DNA of 64,000 nucleotides from Clostridia bacterium (GCA_017432485.1 JAFRJB010000079.1:1-64000); one strand, 5' to 3'; positions 9,696 through 19,534 are shown, counted from the stretch's first letter. Translations and numbers: made by a program. Notes: generated from the letters alone by a model not told the origin.

Positions 9696-10238
9696 TTATC
9701 TTGCGAACGGTGCGCCCATGAGAGCTAACAATTCACGAGCTTCTTCGTCTGTTTTAGCGGTTGTGACAAAGTTGATGTCCATACCTCTGACTTTGTCAAT
9801 CTTATCATAATCGATTTCAGGGAAAATCAACTGCTCTTTGATGCCGACGCTGTAATTGCCTCTGCCATCGAAAGAATCGGGGTTGATACCTCTGAAGTCA
9901 CGCACTCTGGGAAGAGCAATGTTGAAGAATCTGTCAACAAATTCATACATTCTCTCGCCACGCAGAGTGACTTTGAAACCTACGATTTGACCATCACGCA
10001 CTTTGAAGTTCGCTACGGACTTCTTAGCGCGGCAAACGATAGGACGCTGACCTGTAATCTGCATTAAATCGCTTGTTACAGCGTCTACGATTTTAGAATT
10101 GTCACGAGCTTCGCCGCAAGCAACATTGATAACGACCTTATCAATCTTCGGGATGCTCATAACAGAAGTGTATTCAAACTTTTTCATCAAAGCGGGTGCT
10201 ACCTCTTTGAGATAAGTCTCTTTGAGTCTTGCTGCCAT
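9696..10238 (-). CDS. rplE: 50S ribosomal protein L5
   Basis: The start is set at ATG 10238 ([18 protein letters not shown]), preceded by GGGAGGTTAAC; an upstream ATG at 10277 overlaps rplX and adds non-homologous residues. The 180 residues include [10 protein letters not shown]-type (here [27 protein letters not shown]) and [21 protein letters not shown]5 binds 5S rRNA and contacts the P-site tRNA. Confidence 0.97.
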   Translation of the reverse strand: MAARLKETYLKEVAPALMKKFEYTSVMSIPKIDKVVINVACGEARDNSKIVDAVTSDLMQITGQRPIVCRAKKSVANFKVRDGQIVGFKVTLRGERMYEFVDRFFNIALPRVRDFRGINPDSFDGRGNYSVGIKEQLIFPEIDYDKIDKVRGMDINFVTTAKTDEEARELLALMGAPFAR

Positions 10239-10249
10239 GTTAACCTCCC

Positions 10250-10567
10250 TTAGAATGTTGCGTTGCACTTCTTGCAAACGCGCACTTTGTTACCCTTCTT
10301 GTCTACGGTGTGACCGATTCTGGTCGCCTTACCGCACTTGGGGCAAACGAGCTGCACTTTGCTTGCATAGAGCGCGCTCTCTGTTTTAATTAATCCGCCC
10401 GGGTCGCCCTGCTGACGGGGTTTCGCATGCTTAGTAATAATGTTTACACCCTCAACAATGACTTTGCCCTCTTTGGGACTAACTGCCTTTACTTTACCGA
10501 CCACGCCGCGGTCCTTGCCGTTGATGACCTGAACCTTGTCGCCTGTCTTTACAAACAATTTACTCAT
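10250..10567 (-). CDS. rplX: 50S ribosomal protein L24
   Basis: The 105-residue protein has a KOW motif near its start ([20 protein letters not shown]), the [20 protein letters not shown] loop and a C-terminal [11 protein letters not shown]...CKKC zinc-ribbon pattern. L24 begins folding of 23S rRNA. Gene order rplN-rplX-rplE is standard. Confidence 0.97.
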   Translation of the reverse strand: MSKLFVKTGDKVQVINGKDRGVVGKVKAVSPKEGKVIVEGVNIITKHAKPRQQGDPGGLIKTESALYASKVQLVCPKCGKATRIGHTVDKKGNKVRVCKKCNATF

Positions 10568-10580
10568 TTCTTCGCCCTCC

Positions 10581-10949
10581 TTACAGTACTTCCGGAGCCA
10601 AAGAAAGGATTTTGGTGTAATCCTTATCTCTTAACTCTCTTGCTACGGGCCCGAAGATACGAGTACCGGTCGGATTCTTATCTTCTTTGATAATGACTGC
10701 TGCATTTTCGTCGAAACGAAGATACTGACCGTCTGCACGGCGCACGCCCTTCGCGGAACGAACAACGACAGCTTTCACTACATCGCCTTTCTTAACGACG
10801 CCGCCGGGTGCTGCCTTTTTGACCGAGCACACGATAACGTCACCAATGTTGGCATACCTTCTGCCTGTTCCTCCAAGTACACGGATGCACATTAATTCTT
10901 TTGCTCCGGTATTGTCGGCAACCTTAAGGTAAGTTTGTTGCTGAATCAT
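10581..10949 (-). CDS. rplN: 50S ribosomal protein L14
   Basis: The 122-residue protein begins [27 protein letters not shown] and ends [19 protein letters not shown], both diagnostic for L14, an intersubunit bridge protein that also binds RsfS. A GGAGGC lies before the ATG. Confidence 0.98.
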   Translation of the reverse strand: MIQQQTYLKVADNTGAKELMCIRVLGGTGRRYANIGDVIVCSVKKAAPGGVVKKGDVVKAVVVRSAKGVRRADGQYLRFDENAAVIIKEDKNPTGTRIFGPVARELRDKDYTKILSLAPEVL

Positions 10950-10970
10950 CAGTGATTGCCTCCTTAAAAA

Positions 10971-11228
10971 TTACTTGGCTTTTTCTATAATTTCTACAAC
11001 TCTCCATCTCTTATCTTTCGAGAGGGGACGAGTTTCCATAATCAGCACCTTGTCGCCGATGCCGCACTCATTCTTTTCATCATGAGCCTTGTACTTCACG
11101 GTACGGTTGATGATTTTGTTGTAAAGCGGATGGCGCACCTTATCTTTAATAGATACGACAACGGTTTTGTCCATCTTATCGCTGGATACAACACCAACTC
11201 TTGTTTTTCTAAGATTTCTTTCGCTCAC
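10971..11228 (-). CDS. rpsQ: 30S ribosomal protein S17
   Basis: The 85-residue OB-fold protein shows [21 protein letters not shown].....[17 protein letters not shown] and [24 protein letters not shown], the S17 family pattern. S17 binds the 16S 5' domain. It follows rpmC in the operon. Confidence 0.98.
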   Translation of the reverse strand: MSERNLRKTRVGVVSSDKMDKTVVVSIKDKVRHPLYNKIINRTVKYKAHDEKNECGIGDKVLIMETRPLSKDKRWRVVEIIEKAK

Positions 11229-11247
11229 AGCTTAATCCTCCCTTCGC

Positions 11248-11442
11248 TTATTCGGCAGCGCTGTTTTCATTCTGGACAGTCTTGATACGAGCAATGTCCT
11301 TCTTAACAGCGTTGATGCGCATTGGGTTATCGAGCTGATTAATGGCTTGCTGGAAGCGAAGCTTAAACAATTCGTCTTTCAGCTCAAGAAGCTGCTTATC
11401 AAGCTCTTCAGCTGACATTTTTCTGATTTCGCTTGCTTTCAT
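11248..11442 (-). CDS. rpmC: 50S ribosomal protein L29
   Basis: The 64-residue two-helix protein reads [41 protein letters not shown]...KKDIARIKT, typical of L29 at the tunnel exit where SRP and trigger factor dock. Its ATG overlaps the rplP stop by one base (TAATG). Confidence 0.97.
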   Translation of the reverse strand: MKASEIRKMSAEELDKQLLELKDELFKLRFQQAINQLDNPMRINAVKKDIARIKTVQNENSAAE

Positions 11443-11867
11443 TACTGCTCACCACCCATTTCTTCTTTTACTACAAATTTGCATTTTACAGGCAATTTAT
11501 TGGCTGCAAGACGCATAGCTTCCCTGGCGATATCTTCTTCGACACCTTTGATCTCGAAGAGAACCTTGCCCGGCTTAACAACTGCTACCCAGTATTCGGG
11601 AGAACCTTTACCGGAACCCATTCTGGTTTCGGCGGGCTTTGCCGTTACGGGCTTGTCGGGGAAAATCTTAATCCAAACCTGACCGCCACGCTTGATGTAA
11701 CGCGTCATAGCGATACGAGCGGCTTCGATTTGGTTTGCGGTAATCCAGCAAGGCTCTGTTGCCTGAAGACCGAAATCACCGTAAGTGACTGTGTTACCTC
11801 TGAGTGCCTTACCTTTCATACGGCCTCTCTGAACACGGCGATACTTAACTCTCTTTGGCATTAACAT
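11442..11867 (-). CDS. rplP: 50S ribosomal protein L16
   Basis: The start used is ATG 11867 ([19 protein letters not shown]) with GGAGG eight bases ahead; a further upstream ATG lies inside rpsC and is not family-like. This gives 141 residues and a 23-base overlap with rpsC. The [27 protein letters not shown] block is conserved in L16, which helps position A-site tRNA. Confidence 0.96.
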   Translation of the reverse strand: MLMPKRVKYRRVQRGRMKGKALRGNTVTYGDFGLQATEPCWITANQIEAARIAMTRYIKRGGQVWIKIFPDKPVTAKPAETRMGSGKGSPEYWVAVVKPGKVLFEIKGVEEDIAREAMRLAANKLPVKCKFVVKEEMGGEQ

Positions 11868-12540
11868 TGCGCTTGCCTCCTTCCCTGCGAGGTCTGCGCT
11901 TATTGCGCGCCTCGTGAAGAACCTCACCGCGATACAGCCAAACCTTTACACCGATACGACCGTAGGTGGTCTTTGCTTCCGCAAAACCGTAGTCGATGTC
12001 GGCACGAATGGTTTGAAGCGGGATAGTTCCCTCTTTGTAAGTCTCGGAGCGAGCGATTTCCGCGCCGCCGAGACGACCTGATACCTGAACCTTGATACCG
12101 CGAGCGCGCAAACGCATCGCATTACCGATTGCCTTCTTCACAGCTCTTCTGAAAGAAATTCTTCTCTCTAACTGAGCGGCAATGTTTTCTGCAACGAGAG
12201 TTGCATTCAGATCAGGCTGCTTAATATCAATAATATTCAAGGAAACATCTTTACCGAGTTTCTTTTCGCAATCTTCCTTAAGCTTTGCGATTTCAGCGCC
12301 CTGGCGGCCGATGATGATACCGGGCTTAGCGCAGTGAATATTAATGGTAACTTTGTTGGAAGTTCTCTCGATTTCAATCTTGGCAACGCCTGCATCATAC
12401 AGTCTGTCTTTCAAGTACACTCTGATTTCGTGGTCTTCCACAAGAGTTTTACCGAAAACATCTTTGCGCGCGTACCAGCGAGAATCCCAATTTTTGATGA
12501 CGCCGATTCTTAAACCGGTCGGATTAACTTTCTGTCCCAT
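11845..12540 (-). CDS. rpsC: 30S ribosomal protein S3
   Basis: The start is ATG 12540 ([24 protein letters not shown]), with AAAGGGG upstream; an ATG at 12675 would lie inside rplV. The 231 residues include the KH domain ([14 protein letters not shown]) and the [17 protein letters not shown] helicase-site region. S3 forms the mRNA entry channel. Confidence 0.97.
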   Translation of the reverse strand: MGQKVNPTGLRIGVIKNWDSRWYARKDVFGKTLVEDHEIRVYLKDRLYDAGVAKIEIERTSNKVTINIHCAKPGIIIGRQGAEIAKLKEDCEKKLGKDVSLNIIDIKQPDLNATLVAENIAAQLERRISFRRAVKKAIGNAMRLRARGIKVQVSGRLGGAEIARSETYKEGTIPLQTIRADIDYGFAEAKTTYGRIGVKVWLYRGEVLHEARNKRRPRREGGKRNVNAKES

Positions 12541-12557
12541 AAATTCTATCCCCTTTC

Positions 12558-12893
12558 TTATTCTTTCTCTGCAAGAGTTAAGGAGATGTGCGAAGTTCTC
12601 TTGTTGATTCTGTACGCACGGCCCTGTGCTCTCGGTCTGATTCTCTTGAGGATAGGTCCGGGACCTACCTGGCATGCCTTGACATACAATGTCGAAGGAT
12701 CCATATCGAAATTGTTTTCCGCATTAGCGGCTGCTGACTTGAGCAGCTTTAATACCGGCTCGCAAGCTGCCTTCGGTGTGTACTGAAGGATAGCCATTGC
12801 TTTATCTACCGGTTGATTGCGGATGAGATCCAAAACGATCTGAACCTTACGAGGAGACATGCGGACATAAGTAACTTTTGCTGTTGCTTCCAT
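12558..12893 (-). CDS. rplV: 50S ribosomal protein L22
   Basis: Start ATG 12893 ([25 protein letters not shown]) is preceded by AAAGGAGAATTTAAA. The 111 residues contain the extended tunnel loop region [28 protein letters not shown]22 lines the exit tunnel, where macrolide resistance changes map in other bacteria. Confidence 0.96.
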   Translation of the reverse strand: MEATAKVTYVRMSPRKVQIVLDLIRNQPVDKAMAILQYTPKAACEPVLKLLKSAAANAENNFDMDPSTLYVKACQVGPGPILKRIRPRAQGRAYRINKRTSHISLTLAEKE

Positions 12894-12916
12894 TTTAAAT
12901 TCTCCTTTCATCCGCC

Positions 12917-13189
12917 TTACTTAGTGGTTTTGGCACCTGCGTGCCCTCTGAATGTTCTGGTGGGAGCAAACTCACCGAGTTTGTGACCTACCATATCTTC
13001 TGTAACATAAACAGGTACATGCTTGCGGCCGTCATGCACGGCAAAGGTGTGGCCTACAAAATCCGGATAGATTGTGGAGGCACGGCTCCAAGTCTTCAGA
13101 ACCTGCTTTTCACCGCTTTCGTTCATAGCCTGAACTCTCTTGAGCAATACAGGCTGTACAAATGGTGCCTTTTTAGTACTTCTACTCAT
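12917..13189 (-). CDS. rpsS: 30S ribosomal protein S19
   Basis: The 90-residue protein reads [11 protein letters not shown]....LLKRV, then [50 protein letters not shown], all conserved in S19, a head protein that pairs with S13. Standard position between rplB and rplV. Confidence 0.98.
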   Translation of the reverse strand: MSRSTKKAPFVQPVLLKRVQAMNESGEKQVLKTWSRASTIYPDFVGHTFAVHDGRKHVPVYVTEDMVGHKLGEFAPTRTFRGHAGAKTTK

Positions 13190-13208
13190 AATTTATTGCT
13201 CCTTTCGA

Positions 13209-14042
13209 CTATTTACCGTTACGGCGTCTTACAATATACTTATTAGATGCCTTCTTCTTATCACGTGTCTTGTAACCGAGAGTGGGTTTACCCCAAGGCG
13301 TTACAGGACCCGGTCTACCGATCGGGGACTTACCTTCACCACCGCCGTGGGGGTGGTCGTTCGGGTTCATAACAGAACCGCGGACAGTCGGTCTCCAACC
13401 CATGTGGCGCTTACGGCCTGCTTTACCGATTTTGACATTCTCATGGTCAATGTTGGAAACCTGACCGATGGTAGCCATACAGTTAATCGGCACATTTCTC
13501 AACTCTGTTGAGGGTAATCTCAAAAGAGCGTAGCCGTTTTCTTTCGCCATCAACTGAGCGCTGTTACCGGCGGAACGAACAAGTTGTGCGCCCTTGCCGG
13601 GATACATCTCAATGTTGTGAATGACGGTACCTACCGGGATATTGAGCAGCGGTAATGCGTTACCGACTTTAATATCCGCGTCGGGACCTGCGATAACCTT
13701 ATCGCCGACCTTTAAGCCGTTAGGTGCGATAATGTATCTCTTCTCGCCGTCTTCATACTGAAGCAAAGCGATGAATGCGGAACGGTTGGGGTCGTACTCT
13801 AATGTGAGCACTTCTGCTTCCATGCCTACCTTATCTCTCTTGAAGTCGATGATACGGTACTTTCTGCGGTTGCCGCCACCGTGATGGCGCACTGTGATTC
13901 TACCGTAGCTGTTACGACCGGAATGCTTCTTCACAGGCTCTAAGAGGCTTCTTTCGGGCTCTACCTTGGAAAGACCTCTATAATCTGTTGTGGACATCCC
14001 TCTTCTGCCGGGAGTGGTAGGATTGTAAAATTTAATTGGCAT
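13209..14042 (-). CDS. rplB: 50S ribosomal protein L2
   Basis: The 277-residue protein has the L2 signature [30 protein letters not shown] near its C-terminus, including the essential His of the HGGGEG loop close to the peptidyl transferase centre. N-terminal RNA-binding and SH3-like domains are intact. It is separated from rplW by a 92-base spacer with no clear terminator. Confidence 0.98.
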   Translation of the reverse strand: MPIKFYNPTTPGRRGMSTTDYRGLSKVEPERSLLEPVKKHSGRNSYGRITVRHHGGGNRRKYRIIDFKRDKVGMEAEVLTLEYDPNRSAFIALLQYEDGEKRYIIAPNGLKVGDKVIAGPDADIKVGNALPLLNIPVGTVIHNIEMYPGKGAQLVRSAGNSAQLMAKENGYALLRLPSTELRNVPINCMATIGQVSNIDHENVKIGKAGRKRHMGWRPTVRGSVMNPNDHPHGGGEGKSPIGRPGPVTPWGKPTLGYKTRDKKKASNKYIVRRRNGK

Positions 14043-14134
14043 TTCTTTACTCTCCTATTCTGAACAAACTTCGCGGAACATGCCTATTCCATACATCATC
14101 TGTTCAATATTTTTAATAATTATTAACTAATTAA

Positions 14135-14428
14135 TTACATAAGTCCGTCAAAGAACTCGATGGTCTTTGAATCTTCAGTGATCGTGACGATAGCCTTTTT
14201 CCAGTTAGCTGTACGACCTTCGGACGCGCCCTGTCTTCTCTTCTGACCTCTGACGGGCATGGTGTTTACCTTTGCAACCTTGATATCAAACAGCTCTTCG
14301 CAAGCCTGCTTGATTTCAATCTTGTTGGCTTTGTCGGCAACCTTAAACGTATATTTACGCTCTTGTGCCGCCATCATACTTGCTTCGGTAATAATCGGTT
14401 TAATGATAATATCTTGAGCGAGTTTCAT
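14135..14428 (-). CDS. rplW: 50S ribosomal protein L23
   Basis: The 97-residue protein shows IIKPIITEASM......YTFKVADKANKIEIKQACEELFDIKVAKVNTM, typical of L23, the docking point for trigger factor and SRP. Its ATG overlaps the rplD stop by one base (TAATG). Confidence 0.97.
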   Translation of the reverse strand: MKLAQDIIIKPIITEASMMAAQERKYTFKVADKANKIEIKQACEELFDIKVAKVNTMPVRGQKRRQGASEGRTANWKKAIVTITEDSKTIEFFDGLM

Positions 14429-15051
14429 TATGCGTATACCTCCTCAATCTTCTTGACAGCCGCTTCGGTAATCACCAGGCTGTTGGCATTAAGGATATCA
14501 TAAGTGTTGATAGTGTTAACGGTTGCAACCTTCACACCGGCAATGTTTCTTGCACTCTTATAGATATTCTCGTCTTTTTCCGGTAAAACAATCAAAGTCT
14601 TCTTGCCGGCTTTGATAGCCTTTAAGACTTCTGCAGCCTTGGCAGTCTTGATTTCATCGAGCTTCCACTCGTTGAGCACAATCAGCTCTTCTGCTGCGGT
14701 CTTGGCGGATAAAGCGGACTTTAACGCCAATCTCTTTGTCTTCTTTGTCATACCGACTTTGTATTTTCTGGGCTTGGGGCCGAGTGCGATACCGCCGTGA
14801 ATCCACTGAGTCGCTCTGGTGGAACCCTGGCGCGCACGGCCTGTGCCTTTTTGTCTCCAAGGCTTTTTGCCGCCGCCGCTTACTTCGGAGCGAGTAAGGG
14901 TTGACTGTGTGCCCTGGCGCTGATGAGCAAGGTAGCTGACAACTGCTAAGTGCATTGCCGACTTGTTCGGCTCAATACCGAAAATGCCTTCAGCTAATTT
15001 AAGATCGGATACCTTTTTACCTGCGGTATCTACTACTTTTACTTTGAGCAT
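14428..15051 (-). CDS. rplD: 50S ribosomal protein L4
   Basis: The 207-residue protein has the central RNA-binding loop TLTRSEVSGGGKKPWRQKGTGRARQGSTR.TQW.HGGIA, and KTKRLALKSALSAK. L4 lines the exit tunnel. In several bacteria it represses the S10 operon, which could be relevant to the long leader upstream of rpsJ. Confidence 0.97.
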   Translation of the reverse strand: MLKVKVVDTAGKKVSDLKLAEGIFGIEPNKSAMHLAVVSYLAHQRQGTQSTLTRSEVSGGGKKPWRQKGTGRARQGSTRATQWIHGGIALGPKPRKYKVGMTKKTKRLALKSALSAKTAAEELIVLNEWKLDEIKTAKAAEVLKAIKAGKKTLIVLPEKDENIYKSARNIAGVKVATVNTINTYDILNANSLVITEAAVKKIEEVYA

Positions 15052-15065
15052 GTTCTAATCCCCCT

Positions 15066-15701
15066 TTACGCTTTTTTGACGGCGCTGGCTACGGTAACAA
15101 CGGAACCCTTTGCACCGGGAATCGCACCCTTAATCGCAATGAGGTTGTTTTCTGCATCTACCTTAGCAATGCTGAGGTTTTGCACCGTGACTTTCTCTGC
15201 ACCGAGATGACCTGCTAACTTCTTACCCTTAAATACTCTTGAGGGATCGGAGCAAGCGCCCAAGGAACCGGCATGGCGCGCATTCGGGCCAGTACCGTGA
15301 GACATTTTCAGTCTGCTGAAGTTCCATCTCTTAATTGCACCCGCTGTACCTTTACCCTTGCTGGTGCCGCTGACATCAACGATGTCGCCTACTTCAAACA
15401 CATCTGCTTTGATGATGTCGCCGGGGTTCAAGCTGTCGAGATCATCGAGCTTAAACTCTCTGAGGTACTTTTTGGGAGCAACATCTGCTTTCTTAAAGTG
15501 ACCCTGCATCGGCTTGTTGGTTCTGTTGAGCTTTAACTCGCCGAAACCTAACTGCGCTGCTGCGTAACCGTCTTTCTCTACGGTTTTGATCTGAACGACT
15601 GCACAGGGACCTGCTTCTACAACTGTTACAGGGATAACTGCACCGTCTTCAGCGAAAATCTGGGTCATACCGATTTTCTTTGCGATGAGACCTTTCTTCA
15701 T
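15066..15701 (-). CDS. rplC: 50S ribosomal protein L3
   Basis: The 211-residue protein starts MKKGLIAKKIGMTQIFAEDGAVIPVTVVEAGPC and carries the conserved SRLKMSHGT..ARHAGSLGA..DPSRVFKGKKLAGHLG loop that reaches the peptidyl transferase centre. The 71-base spacer to rpsJ holds a GTCGGC/GCCGAC hairpin (15727-15742). Confidence 0.97.
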   Translation of the reverse strand: MKKGLIAKKIGMTQIFAEDGAVIPVTVVEAGPCAVVQIKTVEKDGYAAAQLGFGELKLNRTNKPMQGHFKKADVAPKKYLREFKLDDLDSLNPGDIIKADVFEVGDIVDVSGTSKGKGTAGAIKRWNFSRLKMSHGTGPNARHAGSLGACSDPSRVFKGKKLAGHLGAEKVTVQNLSIAKVDAENNLIAIKGAIPGAKGSVVTVASAVKKA

Positions 15702-15772
15702 CTAAATATTCCTCCTTTGGTTATTGGTCGGCTTTTGCCGACATGACCTGACGACGATTGGTTGGCTCTTAA

Positions 15773-16096
15773 TTACTCCTGAGAGAAACTCTTAATGTCA
15801 ACATCAACGCCAACAGGAAGCTCAAGATTTGTCAATGCTTCCAAAGTCTTGTTGGAAGGTCTGACAATATCGATAAGCCTTTTGTGGGTTCTTTGCTCAA
15901 ACTGCTCACGGCTGTCCTTATACTTATGAACGGCGCGGAGAATGGTGATAATCTCCTTGTCGGTCGGAAGCGGGATAGGGCCGCTGACCTTAGCGCCCGT
16001 GCGCTTTGCAGTTTCAACAATGAGTTCGGATGCCTGATCGACGATAGTGTGATCGTATCCTTTGAGTCTGATTCTGATTTTTACATTCTTTGCCAT
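15773..16096 (-). CDS. rpsJ: 30S ribosomal protein S10 (NusE)
   Basis: The 107-residue protein shows [25 protein letters not shown]...[15 protein letters not shown] and the C-terminal [10 protein letters not shown]10 is a head protein and, as NusE, part of the rrn antitermination complex with NusB. It is the first gene of the 31-gene operon and follows a leader of about 290 bases. Confidence 0.98.
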   Translation of the reverse strand: MAKNVKIRIRLKGYDHTIVDQASELIVETAKRTGAKVSGPIPLPTDKEIITILRAVHKYKDSREQFEQRTHKRLIDIVRPSNKTLEALTNLELPVGVDVDIKSFSQE

Positions 16097-16390
16097 GGTT
16101 CTGGCTCCTTTCCTAATTCTGCCTCACGGCAGTTTCGGGGCGGCTAAACTAACAACTCTCCCGTGTGTTTCATACCCGGTGTTTTGTAAAGTCCGGAAAC
16201 CGCAAGTTCTTCCAGATTGATTTAGCCCGCGGCAGGAAATCGGGTTAATATTTCCGCCGACTTTTGCGCCCGGTTTAAAATCGGACATACTCCTCGGAAA
16301 TTCCCAATCTCAAGCGGATTGCCACCTTCCGAATCAACGCATATCATGCTCTGCTCTATATATATAAAAATATATTCACGCCAGAGCAAC
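16097..16390 (-). promoter_or_regulatory. Long 5' leader of the S10 operon
   Basis: About 290 bases separate the likely transcription start from rpsJ. The RNA could form several short stems, for example CCCG/CGGG around 16222-16245 and CCGG/CCGG around 16176-16196. The GGGTATGAAACACACGGGAG-type segment (about 16155-16176) also looks structured. Firmicutes S10 operons often have regulated leaders, so r-protein autoregulation here is plausible but inferred; the fold was not computed. Confidence 0.5.
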
Positions 16391-16396
16391 GTGAAC

Positions 16397-16425
16397 ATTC
16401 TACCGCACCTATATAATAAAGTCAA
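16397..16425 (-). promoter_or_regulatory. Promoter of the S10-spc-alpha operon
   Basis: Minus-strand TTGACT (16420-16425) and TAGAAT (16397-16402) are 17 bases apart, preceded by a very A/T-rich stretch (16426-16480) that may act as an UP element. This is the only good promoter seen upstream of rpsJ. Confidence 0.85.
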
Positions 16426-16670
16426 GAAAATTTTTCCTCAAAAATATTTTTTTGGATATTTGCACAGAAAATGCACAAAATTTCCGCTAAAAATTCTACT
16501 ATTTGCACAAAGCTTGTTTTCATCATTTTGCACAGTTACTAACTGTATTTATAGTAAAGTTGCACAAAAACAGCGTTAACGCAATAGTAATCGTAAACAA
16601 GAACATTCTACCCCTTCGAGCGCTGTAAACGCACCCACCTCCCTTGGAGCGGGCGCCGGACTCTCTGTCA

Positions 16671-16863
16671 CTTCGTGACGTTTCCCTAACAGGGAGCACC
16701 TGTCAAGGGGAGGCTCGGCAAGCCTCGAAACGGTTAAGATAAAAATATCGAACCAACAGTGATTGTTCTGTTCGCTTTGCGAATCCGACAAATAAATAGA
16801 GTGAAGCGGAACGGGCGAGGGTGCCCCTCCCTTAATTCTTCACTCTTCATTATTCATTATTCA
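16671..16863. repeat. Modular intergenic repeat (copy B)
   Basis: The stretch holds TCTGTCACTTCGTGACG, a CCCTAACAGGGAG palindrome, the ATCGAACC...CAAATAAATAGAGTGAAGCGGAACGGG block shared with copy A (about 16752-16812), and ends in heptamers of TTCATTA/TTCACTC type (about 16836-16862). Positions 16480-16670 hold no recognised gene or signal beyond A/T-rich sequence. The array runs directly into a palindrome (16864-16890) spanning the stop codon of the next gene. Confidence 0.8.
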
Positions 16864-16890
16864 TTTAATCGAGGTGCATCCTCGATTAAA
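16864..16890. repeat. Stop-codon-spanning palindrome after the PHP phosphatase
   Basis: TTTAATCGAGG and CCTCGATTAAA form an 11-base-pair stem with loop TGCAT. On the minus strand the last Phe codon and TAA stop of the 16886-17653 gene are part of the stem. There is no U-tract, so an intrinsic terminator is doubtful. It abuts a heptad array. Confidence 0.8.
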
Positions 16891-17653
16891 ACAGCTTCTT
16901 TTTAAGCGTAGTAAACGAGGGATTCTCCACGTGCTCGCCGCGCAGCAGTTTTGCGGGATTTTCGGTTAAAAGCGCTTCGATTTTGGTGTAATCCACTTTC
17001 TTTTTATATTCTTTGATACTCTTTAACATAGCGGGAATATCGGTGTTGCGATACTCCACCCTGTGCGCATCCGTGGCTAAAAAGGAAACCGCACCGGCAT
17101 TGAGCATTTCTCTTGCCAGGACAGACTCTTTCTTGCCGAGTTCCCCGGTCAAAGAGCCTAAATTGCACTGGAATAAAACCCCGCAGTCCGCCAGGCGATT
17201 GATGTTTTCATAATTACTCAGTGTAAAACGGTAGCGCTCGGGGTGCGCCAAAACCGGGATTAAATCCTGGGAAAGAATGACACTTGCCACTTCTTTGGCG
17301 TAATTAAGCGTTGCCTCGCCGAAATCAAACTCAAACAGCAGGTAGCGCGAGCCCGCCAACGTGTAGGGGCGCAAATCCGGAGAGTAGAGAATGTCGGAAG
17401 AAGCATAGACTTCCGCACCCTTGTGCACGCGCAGGTCTATCCCCTTCTCTTCCATTAAGCGGTTCATAAAATCAACGCGGATATTCACTTTTTCCAAAAA
17501 CTCATCGCTCGCATATAAATCCATCATATGCGGTGTGGCAATGATATCGGTCACGCCGCCGCGCGCCGCCATTTCGCACATTTCGAATGCCATGGTCTTG
17601 CTTTGCGCGCCGTCATCAATCTGCGGCAGTATGTGAGCATGAATATCGATCAT
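16886..17653 (-). CDS. PHP-domain tyrosine-protein phosphatase, CpsB/YwqE type
   Basis: The 255-residue protein begins MIDIHAHILPQIDDGAQS, the metal-binding HxH motif of PHP phosphatases. It also has DIIATPHMM, KGAEVY, PVLAHPERYRF and ATDAHR, the remaining metal ligands of the family. In Firmicutes these enzymes dephosphorylate BY-kinases that control capsule or exopolysaccharide synthesis. No tyrosine kinase or capsule gene is adjacent, so the partner is unknown. CGGAGG stands before the ATG. Family call is firm, substrate is inferred. Confidence 0.88.
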   Translation of the reverse strand: MIDIHAHILPQIDDGAQSKTMAFEMCEMAARGGVTDIIATPHMMDLYASDEFLEKVNIRVDFMNRLMEEKGIDLRVHKGAEVYASSDILYSPDLRPYTLAGSRYLLFEFDFGEATLNYAKEVASVILSQDLIPVLAHPERYRFTLSNYENINRLADCGVLFQCNLGSLTGELGKKESVLAREMLNAGAVSFLATDAHRVEYRNTDIPAMLKSIKEYKKKVDYTKIEALLTENPAKLLRGEHVENPSFTTLKKKLF

Positions 17654-17668
17654 AGAAAACCTCCGGTT

Positions 17669-17791
17669 TAGCTGTTAGCCTATTAGCCGTTAGCGAATGG
17701 TGGTGCCGCTAAGCGGCACATTCTAATACGGGTGAGGGCGCAGCCCTCCCTCTATCCAATATGCTAATATGCCGATATGCTAACTGCTAAC
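17669..17791. repeat. Intergenic repeat (copy H): heptads and GTGCCGC hairpin
   Basis: Heptamers of TTAGCCG/TTAGCCT type (17669-17696) are followed by the hairpin GTGCCGCTAAGCGGCAC (about 17702-17718), GGGTGAGGGCGCAGCCCTCCC (about 17730-17752) and a second array of ATGCTAAT/ATGCCGAT/ATGCTAAC units (about 17758-17791). The same hairpin core occurs at 60660. The remaining bases up to glpK hold a weak promoter candidate only. Confidence 0.75.
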
Positions 17792-17923
17792 AATATATTA
17801 TATAATTTTATTACCATTTTCGCAAGATTTTTTGTAAATTGGTGGCGAGAGCTGTTTTTTTCGTCTTTTTTACCAAAAACAGCGGAAAAAATCTCCCATT
17901 TTATGCCTGTTGATTATTGAAAA

Positions 17924-17951
17924 TTACCAATATTTATGATATAGTTATAAT
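17924..17951 (+). promoter_or_regulatory. Possible glpK promoter
   Basis: A perfect -10 box TATAAT (17946-17951) lies 48 bases upstream of glpK; a poor -35 candidate TTACCA (17924-17929) is 16 bases before it. The -10 is convincing, the -35 is not. Confidence 0.4.
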
Positions 17952-17999
17952 ATGTTTAATTATATTTAAACGAATTACATTTTATAGGAGGAAAATGTT

Positions 18000-19523
18000 G
18001 TGGCAGAATATGTATTATCGTTAGACCAAGGCACCACCAGTTCCCGTGCCATTATCTTCGATAAACAAGGTAATGCATTTGCCAAGGGTCAGCTTGAGTA
18101 TCCTCAAATTTACCCGAAGGCAGGTTGGGTGGAACACGACCCGATGGACATTCTCTACAGCCAGCTTAACGCCGTTACACAGGTGTTAAAGCGCGCCAAG
18201 AGAGTGGAAGGCTTCAGCGCCAAAGACATCAAGGCAATCGGTATCACCAACCAGAGAGAAACCACCATTGTGTGGGATAAAGAAACCGGTATGCCCATTC
18301 ACAACGCGATTGTGTGGCAATGCCGCCGCACCGCGGATATTTGTGAAGACTTAAAGGCAAAAGGCTTAGAGCCCTATGTCAGAGAACACACCGGCTTGAT
18401 TATTGATGCCTACTTCTCCGGCACCAAGATTAAGTGGATTTTAGACCATGTGCCCGGCTCCAGAGAGCGCGCCAAAGAGGGCAAATTGCTCTTCGGTACG
18501 GTAGAAACTTGGATTATTTGGAAGCTTACCGGCGGCAAAGCCCATGTGACCGACTACTCCAACGCTTCGCGCACCATGCTCTTTGATATCGACAAACTCG
18601 ATTGGGACCCCTTCCTTTGCGAGCAGTTAGATATCCCGATGGAAATGCTGCCCAAGCCCGTTCCGTCCAGCATGGTATACGGCGAAGTTGCCGAAAACCT
18701 GCTCGGTTTGGAAGAATTGGCAGGCGTTCCGGTGGCAGGCGCTATCGGCGACCAGCCCGGCGCTCTGTTCGGTCAAGGCTGCTTCGAACCCGGCATGGCA
18801 AAGAATACATACGGCACCGGCTGCTTCCTTCTGATGAATACAGGCGACAAGAGAGTAAACTCCAAAAACAACCTCTTAACCAATGTTGCTTGGGGTATCG
18901 GTGACAAGGTCACCTATTCCCTGGAGGGCTCCGCCTTTATCGCAGGTGCGGTCATTAAGTGGCTGCAGGAAAGCCTGCACTTGGTTGACACCCCGAAACA
19001 GTGCGATGAATTCGCCGAAACAGTGGAAGACTCCAACGGTCTTTACCTCGTTCCCGCTTTCACGGGTCTGGGTGCTCCCTATTGGGATATGTACGCCAGA
19101 GGCGTGATGGTCGGCATTACCAGAGGCGTGACCAGAGAGCATGTCTGCCGCGCGGCATTAGAGAGCATCTGCTTCCAGATGACCGACTTGCTGGAAGCCA
19201 TGACCGATGACAGCGGCATTGAGCTGCAGAGCCTGCGCGTAGACGGCGGCGCTTCCATTTCCGACATCATGATGCAAATCCAGGCAAACTTTATCGGCTG
19301 CGAAGTCAACAGACCCAAGAACGTGGAAACCACCGCTTTGGGCGCTGCCTATATGGCAGGTCTTGCCGTCGGTTTCTGGAAAGATACCGATGAAATCGAA
19401 AGCAACCGCGAGGTTGCCAAGGTCTTTAACAGACTGATGCCGGTCGAAGAAAGAGATAAACTCTACCACGGCTGGAAGAGAGCGGTTGAGCGCTCATTCA
19501 AGTGGATAGAGGCTGATGAGTAA
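18000..19523 (+). CDS. glpK: Glycerol kinase
   Basis: The 507-residue FGGY-family kinase begins MAEYVLSLDQGTTSSRAIIFD (ATP-binding phosphate 1 motif), shows TNQRETT and GAIGDQPGALFGQ, and ends with the GLGAPYWD and DGGAS...MQ.QA blocks. It makes glycerol 3-phosphate from glycerol and ATP. A GTG at 18000 is the start, eight bases after AGGAGG; an overlapping out-of-frame ATG is ignored. HEHT-type PTS phosphorylation site of Firmicutes GlpK was not clearly seen. No glpF or glpD is adjacent. Confidence 0.96.
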   Translation: MAEYVLSLDQGTTSSRAIIFDKQGNAFAKGQLEYPQIYPKAGWVEHDPMDILYSQLNAVTQVLKRAKRVEGFSAKDIKAIGITNQRETTIVWDKETGMPIHNAIVWQCRRTADICEDLKAKGLEPYVREHTGLIIDAYFSGTKIKWILDHVPGSRERAKEGKLLFGTVETWIIWKLTGGKAHVTDYSNASRTMLFDIDKLDWDPFLCEQLDIPMEMLPKPVPSSMVYGEVAENLLGLEELAGVPVAGAIGDQPGALFGQGCFEPGMAKNTYGTGCFLLMNTGDKRVNSKNNLLTNVAWGIGDKVTYSLEGSAFIAGAVIKWLQESLHLVDTPKQCDEFAETVEDSNGLYLVPAFTGLGAPYWDMYARGVMVGITRGVTREHVCRAALESICFQMTDLLEAMTDDSGIELQSLRVDGGASISDIMMQIQANFIGCEVNRPKNVETTALGAAYMAGLAVGFWKDTDEIESNREVAKVFNRLMPVEERDKLYHGWKRAVERSFKWIEADE

Positions 19524-19534
19524 AACTCATCTGC
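19512..19534. repeat. Stop-codon-spanning hairpin at the glpK end
   Basis: GATGAGT (19515-19521) and ACTCATC (19525-19531) form a seven-base stem, extendable by GC/GC past a mismatch. The TAA stop is at the stem top and loop. A heptad array follows directly. Confidence 0.75.

Noticed and set aside
14043-14134. A second promoter between rplB and rplW.
   Set aside because: The spacer is A/T-rich, but no -35/-10 pair with proper spacing was convincing.
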